Shown: positions 19,921 through 29,566 of the stretch, one piece after another | How the letters are laid out: each line of letters begins with the position of its first letter | Numbering within the stretch: position 1 is the first letter of the stretch | NCBI RefSeq assembly: GCF_001047375.1 | Contig: NZ_LFVU01000001.1 | Span: 1 to 64,000, forward strand | Length of the DNA: 64,000 bases | Source: Clostridium cylindrosporum DSM 605 | GTDB lineage: Bacteria; Bacillota; Clostridia; Clostridiales; Caloramatoraceae | Direction of reading: 5' to 3' | The notes under the pieces: model-generated | What the model saw: only the letters and a program-made list of their open reading frames with translations | Database searches by the model: none | Told to the model about the DNA's origin: nothing | Position numbers and translations under genes: made by a program

Positions 19921-22900
19921 TTATCTTCCAATCCATGCTTTAACTAAACGAATTAATATATCATGATGTACAGGTTTTGAAATATAGTCATTGGCACCAG
20001 CCTCAATACATTTTTCCTTATCTCCCTTTAGGCTTTTTGCGGTTATAGCAATTATAGGAATATCCTTTAAACTTTCATCTGTACGTATGGCCCTTATTGC
20101 CTCAAATCCATTCATCTCAGGCATCATAATATCCATTAATACTAAATCTATTTTTTCTCTGCCTAACTGTTCAAGACAATCCCTTCCATTTTCAGCTTCA
20201 TAAATTGTTGCTCCATAATTCTCAAGGGCTGCTGCTAAAACAAATATATTTCTTGGGTCATCGTCTACTACAAGTATATTCTTATCCTTTAGACTTAAGT
20301 TTGTTATATCCTCTAGTAGGTTATCTCTGTTTTCCTGAGAAAGATTAACCATTTCTAGTACTAATGATGTAATTTCTTCATCACTAATTGGCTTTTCATG
20401 ATAAATACTATCTTCAATTTCCAAATCACTACTATCCTTACCTCTTGCGGATATAATATGTACAGGTATATTCCTTAACTCAATAGTGCTCTTTAATTCT
20501 CTTAATACCTCAGCACCACTAATATCAGGTAAACCTAAATCAAGTAGTATACCATCAATCTTAAATTTTTTAGCTAAGTCTAATCCCATTTTCCCATTTG
20601 ATGCTACTAAAGTATTAATACCTATATCATCATTAATTTTTTTTATTATATTTGCAAAGTTTATATCGTCTTCTATTACTAATATAGTTTTACTACTACC
20701 TTCCTCTAAATCCACTGCTACCTCTGATTTTGATAGTTCTATATCATCATAGATTAAACATGATTTGCTATTATATTTTTTACCTTCACTGTCTTTAACT
20801 ATTACATCTTTTAAGTATAGTGAGAATGTACTTCCTTCTCCATCATTACTTACAACTTTTATTTCACCATCCATAACATCTGCTAACTTCTTAGAAATAC
20901 AAAGTCCAAGTCCAGTTCCTCCATATTTTCTTGTTGTAGACCCATCAAGTTGTTGAAACTCTTCAAAAATAAGTAACTGCTTTTCTTTTGGAATTCCTAT
21001 TCCCGTATCTATAACTGAAAAAACTATATCACTATTATTTTTAAGCTCAGCCCTTAAGGTAACTGACCCCTCATTTGTAAATTTTAAAGCATTGGATAAA
21101 AAGTTTCTAAGAATTTGAGATATCTTATTCTTATCTCCTATAATTTCTTTATCTGCTAAATCCTCAGCTATAAATTCTATATTCTTTTCATTTGCGGATT
21201 CTTTAAAAAGTTGCTTAAGTTCAAATAACAAATCCTCTGAATAAAACTTAGTAATATCTAAGATCATTTTTCCAGACTCTATTTTTGATAAATCTAATAT
21301 AGAGTTAATAAGCCTTAACAGTTCATGTCCTGATTTATGTATAACATCTATTTTTTCTAAATTATTATTACTTAATTTATCTGCATTATCCTTAATCATA
21401 AGTCGTGAAAGTAAAATTATAGCATTTAGCGGCGTACGAAGTTCATGTGACATATTTGCAAGAAACTCAGATTTATATTTATTAGCCATCTCAAGTTCCT
21501 TGGAACGACCTGAAAGCTCTTCTCTTGACTTTTCTAGATTTTCATTTTGGATATTAAGCATATTTGATTGTTCTTCAAGTTGCTGCTGTTGTTCTTCAAG
21601 TTGTGCATTAGTTTGTTGTAACTCTTCACTTTGTTGTTGAAGCAATTGATGTTGTTCCTCGAGTTGTACATTGCTTTTTTGAAGCTCCTCGGTTTGTTCC
21701 TGAAGTAATTTCTTCTGCTGTTCTAGTGATTCATTTACCTCTTCAACCTCTTCACGAGCTTTTTCTGCCTCTTTTTTAGCCTTCTCTGAGGCTTCAAGAA
21801 GATTCTTAATCTTATTATTTTGTATCACTGAATATAGGTTAATAGAAATAATTTTACTAGCTTCCTCAATTAATTCCTGCTTTAATTTAGTAAATGGTTC
21901 AAAGGATGCAAGCTCAATTACTGCATAAATCTCATCCTCAAAAACTACCGGGAAAGTATATGTATTTAAAGGAGCTTCACATACAGTACCTGTAGTAATT
22001 AAAACATCATTTCTTTTAATATTTTTTAAAAGTATAGGTTTTTTTTCAAGGGCAGCTTGTCCAATAGTACCCTCTCCAATTTCATATTTATGGGATAATG
22101 CATCTCTTTCAGTAAATGCAAATGAAGCATTAAGGTGTAATGAATTACTTGCTTCATCATATAGATAAAAAGCTGCATTTCCACATTCCATATTTCTTGA
22201 TAAAAAGTTAATAGTTTTTTGAGCAAATTCATTTAGGTTAACACTTATAGATAGTTCTTGGTTTAGTGAGTTTAACCCATCTTTTATCCAAAATTCTTCC
22301 TTTAATATCTTGACTAAATTATTATAATATCTTGCCATATCTGCAACTTCATTTTTTCCATCAATATCTGCCTCTTCTATATGACCTGTATTCGCACTAA
22401 TAGACATAGTATTTTGGAGCATACTAATTGGCTTTAAGATACTGCTTATTGTTAAAACAAATAGTCCAAAGATAAATGCTAAAACAGTAATAGTTGATGT
22501 AATTAAAATTGATTTTTGAGAACTTTCAATTTGATTTGCCTGTTTAATTAATACATTTGCCTTATTCGTTGAATAATTCTCTATTGCATTTAGTACATAT
22601 TCTAGCTGCTGAACATAATTTGCACCTTTGGTTTTTGTTGCTATAGCAGCTTCATTAGTTTTCTTAGCTAAAACCAAATTAAATAGTGTAATTTGTTCAC
22701 GTTTCCATTCTATTAAAATATCTCTGGCTTCCTTTTCTACCTTTAGTATTTCTTCATCCTGGGACTTTTCTCTTATAGAATTAAGATTCATAAAGACTTC
22801 TTGAACAAGTACGTCTACTTTGTCCTTTTCCCTTTGCAATTCCTCGGGACTTTGTGATAATACAATATAATTTAGTCCTCTATGGATTTTAATAACATTA

Positions 22901-23082
22901 TAATGTGCTTCAGTTGCAGCACTAGAAACTTGCATAGGCTGATTATATATTTTTTCAGCTACATCTCCTAGTTTTTGCGCTTGCATAGATGCAAATATAC
23001 TAAAGCCAATAAAAGCACTCATTAATATCGCAAATACTATAAGTAATCTCTTTTTTATAGTAATTCTTCTTAAAAAATCCAT
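19921..23082 (-). CDS. Hybrid sensor histidine kinase with HAMP, GAF and two receiver domains
   Basis: 1053 residues from ATG at 23082 (GAGGAGGG upstream). Order: membrane segment about 8-28; extracellular four-helix sensor to about 185; second membrane segment about 190-210; HAMP about 210-265; GAF about 290-430 (ECGNAAFYLY..., GEGTIGQAA); a Gln/Glu-rich coiled coil about 440-520; HisKA with His546 in SHELRTPL; HATPase with NALKFT and GIGIPKEKQ and GGTGLGL; receiver 1 with Asp848 (LLDLGLP); receiver 2 with Asp984 (MDIMMPEMNG). It is a phosphorelay hub of the sort found in multi-input signalling. Followed by cheR, preceded by a second kinase. Confidence 0.95.
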   Translation of the reverse strand: MDFLRRITIKKRLLIVFAILMSAFIGFSIFASMQAQKLGDVAEKIYNQPMQVSSAATEAHYNVIKIHRGLNYIVLSQSPEELQREKDKVDVLVQEVFMNLNSIREKSQDEEILKVEKEARDILIEWKREQITLFNLVLAKKTNEAAIATKTKGANYVQQLEYVLNAIENYSTNKANVLIKQANQIESSQKSILITSTITVLAFIFGLFVLTISSILKPISMLQNTMSISANTGHIEEADIDGKNEVADMARYYNNLVKILKEEFWIKDGLNSLNQELSISVNLNEFAQKTINFLSRNMECGNAAFYLYDEASNSLHLNASFAFTERDALSHKYEIGEGTIGQAALEKKPILLKNIKRNDVLITTGTVCEAPLNTYTFPVVFEDEIYAVIELASFEPFTKLKQELIEEASKIISINLYSVIQNNKIKNLLEASEKAKKEAEKAREEVEEVNESLEQQKKLLQEQTEELQKSNVQLEEQHQLLQQQSEELQQTNAQLEEQQQQLEEQSNMLNIQNENLEKSREELSGRSKELEMANKYKSEFLANMSHELRTPLNAIILLSRLMIKDNADKLSNNNLEKIDVIHKSGHELLRLINSILDLSKIESGKMILDITKFYSEDLLFELKQLFKESANEKNIEFIAEDLADKEIIGDKNKISQILRNFLSNALKFTNEGSVTLRAELKNNSDIVFSVIDTGIGIPKEKQLLIFEEFQQLDGSTTRKYGGTGLGLCISKKLADVMDGEIKVVSNDGEGSTFSLYLKDVIVKDSEGKKYNSKSCLIYDDIELSKSEVAVDLEEGSSKTILVIEDDINFANIIKKINDDIGINTLVASNGKMGLDLAKKFKIDGILLDLGLPDISGAEVLRELKSTIELRNIPVHIISARGKDSSDLEIEDSIYHEKPISDEEITSLVLEMVNLSQENRDNLLEDITNLSLKDKNILVVDDDPRNIFVLAAALENYGATIYEAENGRDCLEQLGREKIDLVLMDIMMPEMNGFEAIRAIRTDESLKDIPIIAITAKSLKGDKEKCIEAGANDYISKPVHHDILIRLVKAWIGR

Positions 23083-23176
23083 ATGCCCTCCTCTAATAAT
23101 ATAATTCAACATTATCAGCTTAGTCACAACTCACATAAGTTAATTTATCTTCTGCTATAGACACTAAATTAACCTT

Positions 23177-24448
23177 TTAAAAGTATATATCAGAAAATTC
23201 CATAAGCACTTTTTGATTAATATCCTCAATTGATTTGTTTACTAAGTCTGAAACAATGACCTTTTCCTTTTCTATAGGTTTTGCTGGTAGCTCAACAACA
23301 AATTCACTTCCGTTTTTATAGTTGCTATTAATATAAATTCTTCCTTCATGCATTTCCACAAGTGATTTTACAAGACTTAATCCTATACCACTTCCCTCAT
23401 GCTTTCTTGTAAGCAAATTATCTACCTGTTTAAATCTTTCAAATATAACATCTGCCTTATCCTTACTTATTCCAATACCTGTATCAGCTACTGAAATTTT
23501 AACTATATCATCCATAGCCTCTACATTTACATAAATACACCCTCCACCTGGAGTAAACTTAATAGCATTTGAAAGAAGGTTTAACATAATTCTCTCAATT
23601 GCACTTAAATCACATTCTATAACTTTTTCCTCAATATCAGTATCAAACACAAGTGTAATGCCTTTACTCTCAACATACTCAACAACTGATAGCGTAATTC
23701 CCTCTATAACCTCTATAATGTTATGTGTATCTAGACTAATATTAAAATGCTCCTTATCAATTCTTGTTATATCAATTAGATTATTAATAAGCCTTAATAA
23801 TCTATAACAGTTTTGCTTTTGTAAATTAATTTTCTTTCGAAACTTGTTCCTATCTATAACTTCATCTTTTTTCAAGTATAGATTCATTAATTGTATGGTA
23901 CTTAACAGAATATTAAGTGGCGTTCTTAATTCATGAGATATATTTGCTAAAAATACATCCTTTGCCTCACTTGCAGCCTCTGCTTTTTCCTTTGCTTTAA
24001 TTAACTCATTAAACTGCTCATTTACTCTCTTTTCTAGTTCAATATTCATATTTCTCTCTTTTTCAATAAGCTTTAAGTATATATTAATTCTATTAATTAA
24101 TTGATATTCATCAATTGGCTTTGTGAGGTAATCTACTGCTCCTATTTCAAATCCCCTTTTTCTAAACTCTTCACCTACATATGAGGCAGTTAAAAAAACT
24201 ATAGGAATATCCTTTGTTTTTTTTCTATTTTTTATAATAGAAGCAAGTTCAAAACCATCTATTTCTTCCATTTGAATATCTAAAATAATTAAATCTACTT
24301 TGTGCTTAAACAGTTCCTTTAAAGCATTTTTAGCTGAATCTGCTTCTATTACTGTAGAATCAATATATTCTTCAATTAAAGCTTTCAAAGAAAATAGGTT
24401 ATTATGATTATCATCTACAATGAGAATTTTATATGCTGAATTTTTTAT
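23177..24448 (-). CDS. Receiver-histidine kinase protein with near-cognate start codon
   Basis: An N-terminal response-regulator receiver (phospho-acceptor Asp57 in ILDIQMEEIDG, acidic pair Asp12-Asp13 in IVDDN) joined by a coiled coil to a HisKA (His172 in SHELRTPL) and HATPase domain (NAIKFTP, GIGISKDKA, GSGIGLSLV); no membrane segment, so cytoplasmic. The reading frame extends in phase 20 codons above the first canonical codon (TTG 24388) and supplies beta-strand 1 and the acidic pair, yet contains no ATG, GTG or TTG. A good ribosome binding site AAAGGGGG (24457-24464) sits 8, 5 and 2 bases before in-frame ATA (24448), ATC (24451) and ATT (24454). ATA is used here as start by spacing; it remains uncertain. 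The next gene downstream is the large hybrid kinase. Confidence 0.85.
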   Translation of the reverse strand: MKNSAYKILIVDDNHNNLFSLKALIEEYIDSTVIEADSAKNALKELFKHKVDLIILDIQMEEIDGFELASIIKNRKKTKDIPIVFLTASYVGEEFRKRGFEIGAVDYLTKPIDEYQLINRINIYLKLIEKERNMNIELEKRVNEQFNELIKAKEKAEAASEAKDVFLANISHELRTPLNILLSTIQLMNLYLKKDEVIDRNKFRKKINLQKQNCYRLLRLINNLIDITRIDKEHFNISLDTHNIIEVIEGITLSVVEYVESKGITLVFDTDIEEKVIECDLSAIERIMLNLLSNAIKFTPGGGCIYVNVEAMDDIVKISVADTGIGISKDKADVIFERFKQVDNLLTRKHEGSGIGLSLVKSLVEMHEGRIYINSNYKNGSEFVVELPAKPIEKEKVIVSDLVNKSIEDINQKVLMEFSDIYF

Positions 24449-24747
24449 GATAATATCCCCCTTTATACAGTATACTTATACATCCCACCCTATATAATTA
24501 CATTTTACCTTTATTTTTAGTAATATCAAACACCCTTTTCGGATAATTTTGTAATAATTTATAAAAATTTCCCACCAGTTTAATATTATATAACTTTTGC
24601 CAGTAAAAGTTAATAGGGTATATTCTAAAGTCTAAATAGAATTTACTTTCTAACTATGTATTATTAAAGGAAAACAGTAAAAAACTTGTAGACAAAGGGA
24701 AAAGTCTACAACCCCTACTTTATAAGGATTGTAGACTTTTCAATTAA
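24449..24747. other. Intergenic region upstream of the receiver-kinase gene
   Basis: About 300 bases without a gene. It contains the ribosome binding site AAAGGGGG at 24457-24464, presumably the promoter of the kinase operon (none was clear), and at 24686-24740 the guaA terminator, where the 8-mer GTAGACAA/TTGTCTAC-type motif occurs three times. Confidence 0.6.
24700..24740 (-). terminator. Terminator of guaA
   Basis: Arms 24700-24714 and 24726-24740 pair as AAAAGTCTACAATCC with GGGGTTGTAGACTTTT (minus strand), giving a stem with a T-run. A third copy of the motif at 24686-24693 could form an alternative hairpin with the first arm. Confidence 0.85.
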
Positions 24748-26280
24748 CTATTCCCACTCGATTGTTGCTGGTGGTTTTGAAGTTATATCATAAACTATTC
24801 TGTTTATGTTTGGAACTTCATTAACAATTCTTGATGATATCTTTTGAAGTACATCATATGGAACTCTGAACCATTCTGATGTCATACCATCAACACTTTC
24901 AACAGCTCTTAGAGCTATAGTGTGTGAGTATGTTCTTTCGTCTCCCATAACTCCAACACTTCTTATGTTAGGAAGTACCGCAAAGTATTGCCATATTTCC
25001 TTATCTAATCCTGCGTTTTTAACTTCTTCTCTAAGTATAGCATCTGCTTCTCTAAGGATCTCTAGCTTATCTTCGCTAACTTCTCCAAGTATTCTAATTC
25101 CAAGTCCTGGTCCTGGGAATGGTTGTCTTGAAACAACTTCCTCTGGAATTGACATTTCACGACCAACTTCTCTAACCTCATCCTTAAATAGTTCTCTTAG
25201 AGGTTCAATTAGCTTAAATGTAATGTCTTCTGGAAGTCCACCAACATTATGGTGACTCTTGATTGTTTGAGATGTTTCTGTTCCACTTTCAACTATATCT
25301 GGATATATAGTTCCTTGAACTAGGAAATCTATACCTTCTAGCTTATTTGATTCAGCTTCAAAAACTCTTATGAATTCTTCACCGATTATCTTTCTCTTAG
25401 CTTCAGGTTCTGTTACACCCTTTAGCTTAGTTAAGAATCTTTCCTTAGCGTCAACCATAATAAGGTTCATATCAAACTTTTCTTTGAAAGTGTCATATAC
25501 TTCCTTACCTTCATTTTTTCTAAGTAGACCGTGGTCAACGAAGATACAAGTTAGGTTCTTTCCAATTGCCTTATGAACTAAAACTGCTGCTACAGATGAA
25601 TCTACTCCACCTGAAAGTCCACATATAACCTTCTTATCTCCAACTAGTTCCTTAATTTCCTTAATCTTATCCTCTACAAATGATGACATAGACCAATCAG
25701 CTTTTAAGTCACAAATTTCAAATAGGAAGTTCTTAAGTATGTCCTGTCCATATTGTGAATGCTTAACTTCTGGGTGGAATTGGATTCCGTATAAATTCTT
25801 TTCTTCGTTAGCCATAGCAGCATTTGTACAACTATCTGTAGATGCTATAACCTTAAATCCTTCAGGAAGCTTAGATATATGGTCTGTATGACTCATGAAA
25901 ACTTCTGCTTCTTCTGCAACACCCTTAAATATAGGTGACTTAGTGTCAAACTTAATCTTAGTATTACCATACTCTCTGTATGATGCAGGTTCAACAGTCC
26001 CCCCTAGTTGATGTGCCATAAGTTGGTCTCCGTAGCAAATTCCAAGCACTGGAATAGAAAGTTCAAATATTCTCTTGTCTATTAATGGTGAATCTTCCTT
26101 GTAAACACTGTTTGGTCCACCAGTAAATATAATCCCACCTGGTTTTCTTTCATCTATAACTTCAAAAGCCTTACTGTATGGTATTATTTCACAGTAAACA
26201 CCAGCTTCTCTAACTCTTCTAGCTATTAGCTGATTATATTGACCTCCGAAGTCTACAATAAGTACTAATTCCTTATTCAT
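24748..26280 (-). CDS. guaA: GMP synthase (glutamine-hydrolysing)
   Basis: 510 residues, standard length. The class I glutamine amidotransferase domain (nucleophile Cys in LGICYGDQ, His/Glu in QFHPEVKHS) supplies ammonia; the ATP pyrophosphatase domain has the P-loop [10 protein letters not shown]; a C-terminal dimerisation domain ends [11 protein letters not shown], the canonical GuaA end. It converts XMP to GMP. ATG at 26280 follows GGGAG; the longer frame would add 31 residues of unrelated sequence. Single-gene unit between the pyr operon and the kinase cluster; no purine riboswitch fold was recognised in the 224-base upstream region. Confidence 0.98.
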   Translation of the reverse strand: MNKELVLIVDFGGQYNQLIARRVREAGVYCEIIPYSKAFEVIDERKPGGIIFTGGPNSVYKEDSPLIDKRIFELSIPVLGICYGDQLMAHQLGGTVEPASYREYGNTKIKFDTKSPIFKGVAEEAEVFMSHTDHISKLPEGFKVIASTDSCTNAAMANEEKNLYGIQFHPEVKHSQYGQDILKNFLFEICDLKADWSMSSFVEDKIKEIKELVGDKKVICGLSGGVDSSVAAVLVHKAIGKNLTCIFVDHGLLRKNEGKEVYDTFKEKFDMNLIMVDAKERFLTKLKGVTEPEAKRKIIGEEFIRVFEAESNKLEGIDFLVQGTIYPDIVESGTETSQTIKSHHNVGGLPEDITFKLIEPLRELFKDEVREVGREMSIPEEVVSRQPFPGPGLGIRILGEVSEDKLEILREADAILREEVKNAGLDKEIWQYFAVLPNIRSVGVMGDERTYSHTIALRAVESVDGMTSEWFRVPYDVLQKISSRIVNEVPNINRIVYDITSKPPATIEWE

Positions 26281-26453
26281 CGTCCGTCTCCCTTCAATTA
26301 CTATACGATTTAGTATGTTTATATAAATAACTTTATAACGTAATACGGCAAATTGCAACATATAATTTAGCATATAACTTTATTCATGTATAGTATACCC
26401 ATAAAAAGTATATTTACATACTAAATATTAACTATTCAATAAGTTAAAAGTTA

Positions 26454-26489
26454 TTAACCCTTTATAGAGTAATATCTATAAAGGGTTAA
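26454..26489 (-). terminator. Terminator of the pyr operon
   Basis: Two perfectly matched 15-base arms (26454-26468 and 26475-26489, TTAACCCTTTATAGA) with a 6-base loop and a T-containing tail on the minus strand, 16 bases after the pyrE stop codon. Confidence 0.9.
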
Positions 26490-26504
26490 TTTTATATATT
26501 TTAA

Positions 26505-27071
26505 TTACTTTATATTTCTGCTTCCTGGCTTAATGTATGGTAGTCCTTCTTTACATAGTGGACAATCATCTGCATCATATGACTTAACATCAAGCTTTAT
26601 AGCACTGTATAGTGGTAGGTCGAATTCTACACCTTCAGCTCTTCTATCTACTATACAAGCAATTGCTACAACTTCTCCACCAGCCTTTGTAACAGCTTCG
26701 ATAGCTTCGTTAAATGACTTTCCTGTTGTTACAACGTCCTCAGTGATTATAACCTTTTCACCCTTAGCTATTTCAAATCCTCTTCTAAGAGTCATAACAC
26801 CATTTTCTCTTTCAGTGAAAATAGTTCTTTTTCCTAGTTGTCTTCCCATTTCGTATGATACAACAACTCCACCCATAGCTGGTCCTACAACAACATCTAC
26901 ATCTATGTCCTTAAGTTGGTCTACTACTGTTGATAGTACCTTTGCAGCTTTATCTGGGTACATAAGTAGCTTTGCGCATTGGCAGTACTTATCACTGTGT
27001 CTTCCTGATGATAGTAAAAAATGTCCTTCTAGTAGTGCTTCAACTTCCTTTAGTATTTCTATTGTACTCAT
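26505..27071 (-). CDS. pyrE: Orotate phosphoribosyltransferase
   Basis: 188 residues. It joins orotate to PRPP to make OMP, the fifth step of pyrimidine synthesis. The PRPP-binding motif [17 protein letters not shown] is present, as is the N-terminal [13 protein letters not shown] flap. The C-terminus carries CPLCKEGLP, found in the shorter Firmicute-type enzymes. ATG at 27071 follows AGGAGGTAAC. Last gene of the pyrBICFKDE operon, 5 bases from pyrD, with a strong terminator behind it. Confidence 0.97.
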   Translation of the reverse strand: MSTIEILKEVEALLEGHFLLSSGRHSDKYCQCAKLLMYPDKAAKVLSTVVDQLKDIDVDVVVGPAMGGVVVSYEMGRQLGKRTIFTERENGVMTLRRGFEIAKGEKVIITEDVVTTGKSFNEAIEAVTKAGGEVVAIACIVDRRAEGVEFDLPLYSAIKLDVKSYDADDCPLCKEGLPYIKPGSRNIK

Positions 27072-27076
27072 ATTTG

Positions 27077-27982
27077 TTACCTCCTAGCAATTCCTCTAAT
27101 TTCTTCTAAACTTTTTATACCTTCTTTATTCATGTATTCTTCTATTCCATTTACTATATCAAGGGCTGCATCTGGCTTTATAAAGTTTGCAGTTCCTACT
27201 TGAATTGCAGTTGAACCTGCCATTATAAATTCTATAGCATCTTCCCAAGTTGTTATTCCACCCATTCCTATTACAGGAATGTTTACAGCACCTGCTACTT
27301 CATATACCATACTTAGTGCTATTGGCTTAATAGCTGGTCCTGAAAGTCCTGCAACTACATTTTTAAATACAGGTGCTTTCCTTCTTATATCAATCGCCAT
27401 TCCCTTAAATGTATTTACAAGTGAAAGTGAGTCTGCTCCAGCTTCTTCGCATGCTACTGCAACCTTCACTATACTTTCTGCATTAGGAGAAAGCTTAACC
27501 ATTAATGGCTTCTTGCTTACTTCCTTAACTTTTCTTACAACATCCGCTGCTGTTTCCGCCTTTATACCAAGTGCCATTCCCCCACACTTAACATTTGGGC
27601 ATGATATATTAAGCTCTATTATGTCTACATCAGTATCATTAAGCTTTAATGTACCATTTATGTAGTCCTCAATTGTAGCTCCTCCAAGATTTGCAAGTAT
27701 TCTAGTGTTTAGCTTCTTCATTCCAGGAAGTTCATTACTTATAAAAACATCTATTCCTGGGTTTTGAAGTCCTACACTATTCATCATCCCTGCTCTTGTT
27801 TCTACTACTCTTGGCCCATCATTTCCCTCTTTTGGATTTATAGTAAGTCCCTTAGATGATATACCGCCTAAGCTTGATACATCATATATTTCGTTATACT
27901 CTTGACCGAATCCAAATGTCCCTGAAGCTGTTATTACAGGGTTTTTAAAATCTATTCCGTTAATTACAACCTTACTACTCAC
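27077..27982 (-). CDS. pyrD: Dihydroorotate dehydrogenase B, catalytic subunit (type 1B)
   Basis: About 301 residues, FMN-containing TIM barrel (PyrDB) that oxidises dihydroorotate and passes electrons to PyrK and NAD. Signature [11 protein letters not shown], with the cysteine catalytic base typical of class 1 enzymes in [11 protein letters not shown], and GLSGPAIKP. The start is likely GTG at 27982, overlapping the pyrK stop; a TTG one codon earlier is possible. Placement directly after pyrK fits the type 1B complex. Confidence 0.95.
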   Translation of the reverse strand: MSSKVVINGIDFKNPVITASGTFGFGQEYNEIYDVSSLGGISSKGLTINPKEGNDGPRVVETRAGMMNSVGLQNPGIDVFISNELPGMKKLNTRILANLGGATIEDYINGTLKLNDTDVDIIELNISCPNVKCGGMALGIKAETAADVVRKVKEVSKKPLMVKLSPNAESIVKVAVACEEAGADSLSLVNTFKGMAIDIRRKAPVFKNVVAGLSGPAIKPIALSMVYEVAGAVNIPVIGMGGITTWEDAIEFIMAGSTAIQVGTANFIKPDAALDIVNGIEEYMNKEGIKSLEEIRGIARR

Positions 27983-28715
27983 CAAAAATCACATCCCTAC
28001 TTGAAAATACTGGCCCCTCTTTACATGCTCTTTTGTTTCCGTTTTTTGTTTTACATGTACATACAAGACAAGCACCAACTCCACATGCCATATGACTTTC
28101 CATTGAAACATAGCATTCAACATCTGCTTCATTACACATATCCGCTACCTTTTTCATCATTATTTCAGGTCCACATGTAATTACTACATCGTACTTTTTA
28201 GGATCTAGTAGGTCTATTACATACCCCTTGTGGCCTTCATCTCCTGATTCAGTTGCTATAAATACTTCATCTGCATACTCTTTCATCTTGTCTATTCCGT
28301 AACTTTTATCTCTAAACCCACAATATAAATCTATTTTCTTAGCATCCATTTCCTTCATTGTATGAAGCATAGGGGCAGTCCCGATTCCCCCTGCAACAAC
28401 TGCTACATTCCCTGTTAACTTATCTAGTGGGAATCCATTTCCTAGTGGTCCTAGAAGCTCTATTCTGTCATCTTTCTTAAGATTCTTAAGGTGCTCTGTT
28501 CCAACTCCACAAACTATATATAAGAATGATATCTTTCCATCTTTGTAATCATGTATACTTATAGGTCTAGGTAGTATTGGCTCACATCCCCATCCTCTAA
28601 GCATGTAAAACTGTCCAGCCTTTACCTTAGCATCGATTTCTACTTCCATTAGGTAGACATTATCTACTACATGTTCATTACTGTATACTTTTGACTTAGT
28701 GTAGCTTAATGGCAT
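27975..28715 (-). CDS. pyrK: Dihydroorotate dehydrogenase B, electron transfer subunit
   Basis: 246 residues. It carries FAD (RPISIHDY, the R-x-Y/S-type FAD site), the nucleotide-binding [12 protein letters not shown] and a C-terminal [2Fe-2S] site with four cysteines ([14 protein letters not shown] ... ACKEGP). It passes electrons from PyrD to NAD. ATG at 28715 has GGGAGG upstream, inside the last codons of pyrF, with which it overlaps by 20 bases. Confidence 0.96.
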   Translation of the reverse strand: MPLSYTKSKVYSNEHVVDNVYLMEVEIDAKVKAGQFYMLRGWGCEPILPRPISIHDYKDGKISFLYIVCGVGTEHLKNLKKDDRIELLGPLGNGFPLDKLTGNVAVVAGGIGTAPMLHTMKEMDAKKIDLYCGFRDKSYGIDKMKEYADEVFIATESGDEGHKGYVIDLLDPKKYDVVITCGPEIMMKKVADMCNEADVECYVSMESHMACGVGACLVCTCKTKNGNKRACKEGPVFSSRDVIFGE

Positions 28716-29565
28716 TTCTAATATCCTCCCTCATTCTTATAGCTTCTTCTCTTGCACATTCTGCGAAGTTCTTTTCGCCGTTTTCCTTTTTCTTATAGGC
28801 AAGTAGTATTCCTCTTGATGAGTTTACAACTCCTCCATTACCATCCTTAAGACTTAGTGCAACATCCTCAGCCGTTCCACCTTGCGCTCCATATCCTGGT
28901 ATTAGGAAGAACATCTTGTCGAGCACCTTTCTAAGCTTTACTGACTCATCTCTGTGGGTACATCCAACAACTCCACCTATTGAACTATATCCACACTTTC
29001 CTAGGTACTCTTCACCTAGTTTATTTAATTTATCTCCAACTACCTCGTATATCTTTTCCCCATTTTCATCAGTTATATACTGAATATCCTTAGCACCTTC
29101 ATTTGATGTTCTAACAAGTAGGAATAGTCCCTTTTCCTTGTTCTTTACATAGTCAAGATATGGGTCTATACTGTCTAGTCCCATGTATGGGCTAAGTGTT
29201 ATAAAATCACTTTCAAAATCCCCTTCAAAGTGTGCCTTAGCATACATCTTTGCAGTGTTTGAAATATCTCCTCTTTTTATATCCGCTATAACAATCTTGC
29301 CCTTATTTCTTATATACTGCATAGTCTTCTTGTAAGCTACCATTCCAGGTATTCCATAGGCTTCATAGTAGGCTATTTGAACCTTGTAACATGATACCGC
29401 ATCTAGTGTAGCATCTATAATTTCTCTATTAAATTCAAATATCGCATCTTCTAAGTTGTCATATTTCTTTAAAAAGTCCCCTGGGATATATGAAATATCT
29501 GTATCAAGTCCTAAACATACGTGTCCTTCTTTTTCTACGTCTTCAAATAATCTATCTATAATCAT
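28696..29565 (-). CDS. pyrF: Orotidine-5'-phosphate decarboxylase (type 2)
   Basis: 289 residues; it decarboxylates OMP to UMP, the last step of the pathway. The catalytic block VIADIKRGDISNTAKMY is clear, and the length places it in the type 2 (about 280-residue) family rather than the shorter B. subtilis type. ATG at 29565 follows GGGAG; the longest frame would add 11 unrelated residues. It overlaps pyrK at its end and starts directly after pyrC. Confidence 0.96.
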   Translation of the reverse strand: MIIDRLFEDVEKEGHVCLGLDTDISYIPGDFLKKYDNLEDAIFEFNREIIDATLDAVSCYKVQIAYYEAYGIPGMVAYKKTMQYIRNKGKIVIADIKRGDISNTAKMYAKAHFEGDFESDFITLSPYMGLDSIDPYLDYVKNKEKGLFLLVRTSNEGAKDIQYITDENGEKIYEVVGDKLNKLGEEYLGKCGYSSIGGVVGCTHRDESVKLRKVLDKMFFLIPGYGAQGGTAEDVALSLKDGNGGVVNSSRGILLAYKKKENGEKNFAECAREEAIRMREDIRNAIKLH

Positions 29566-29566
29566 T

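Noticed and set aside
21530-21760. Repeat-like Gln/Glu codons in the hybrid kinase
   Set aside because: It is the coding sequence of a coiled coil (heptads), not a DNA repeat or CRISPR array.
26281-26453. Guanine riboswitch before guaA
   Set aside because: No aptamer-like three-way junction could be read; only AT-rich sequence and a weak TATACT.
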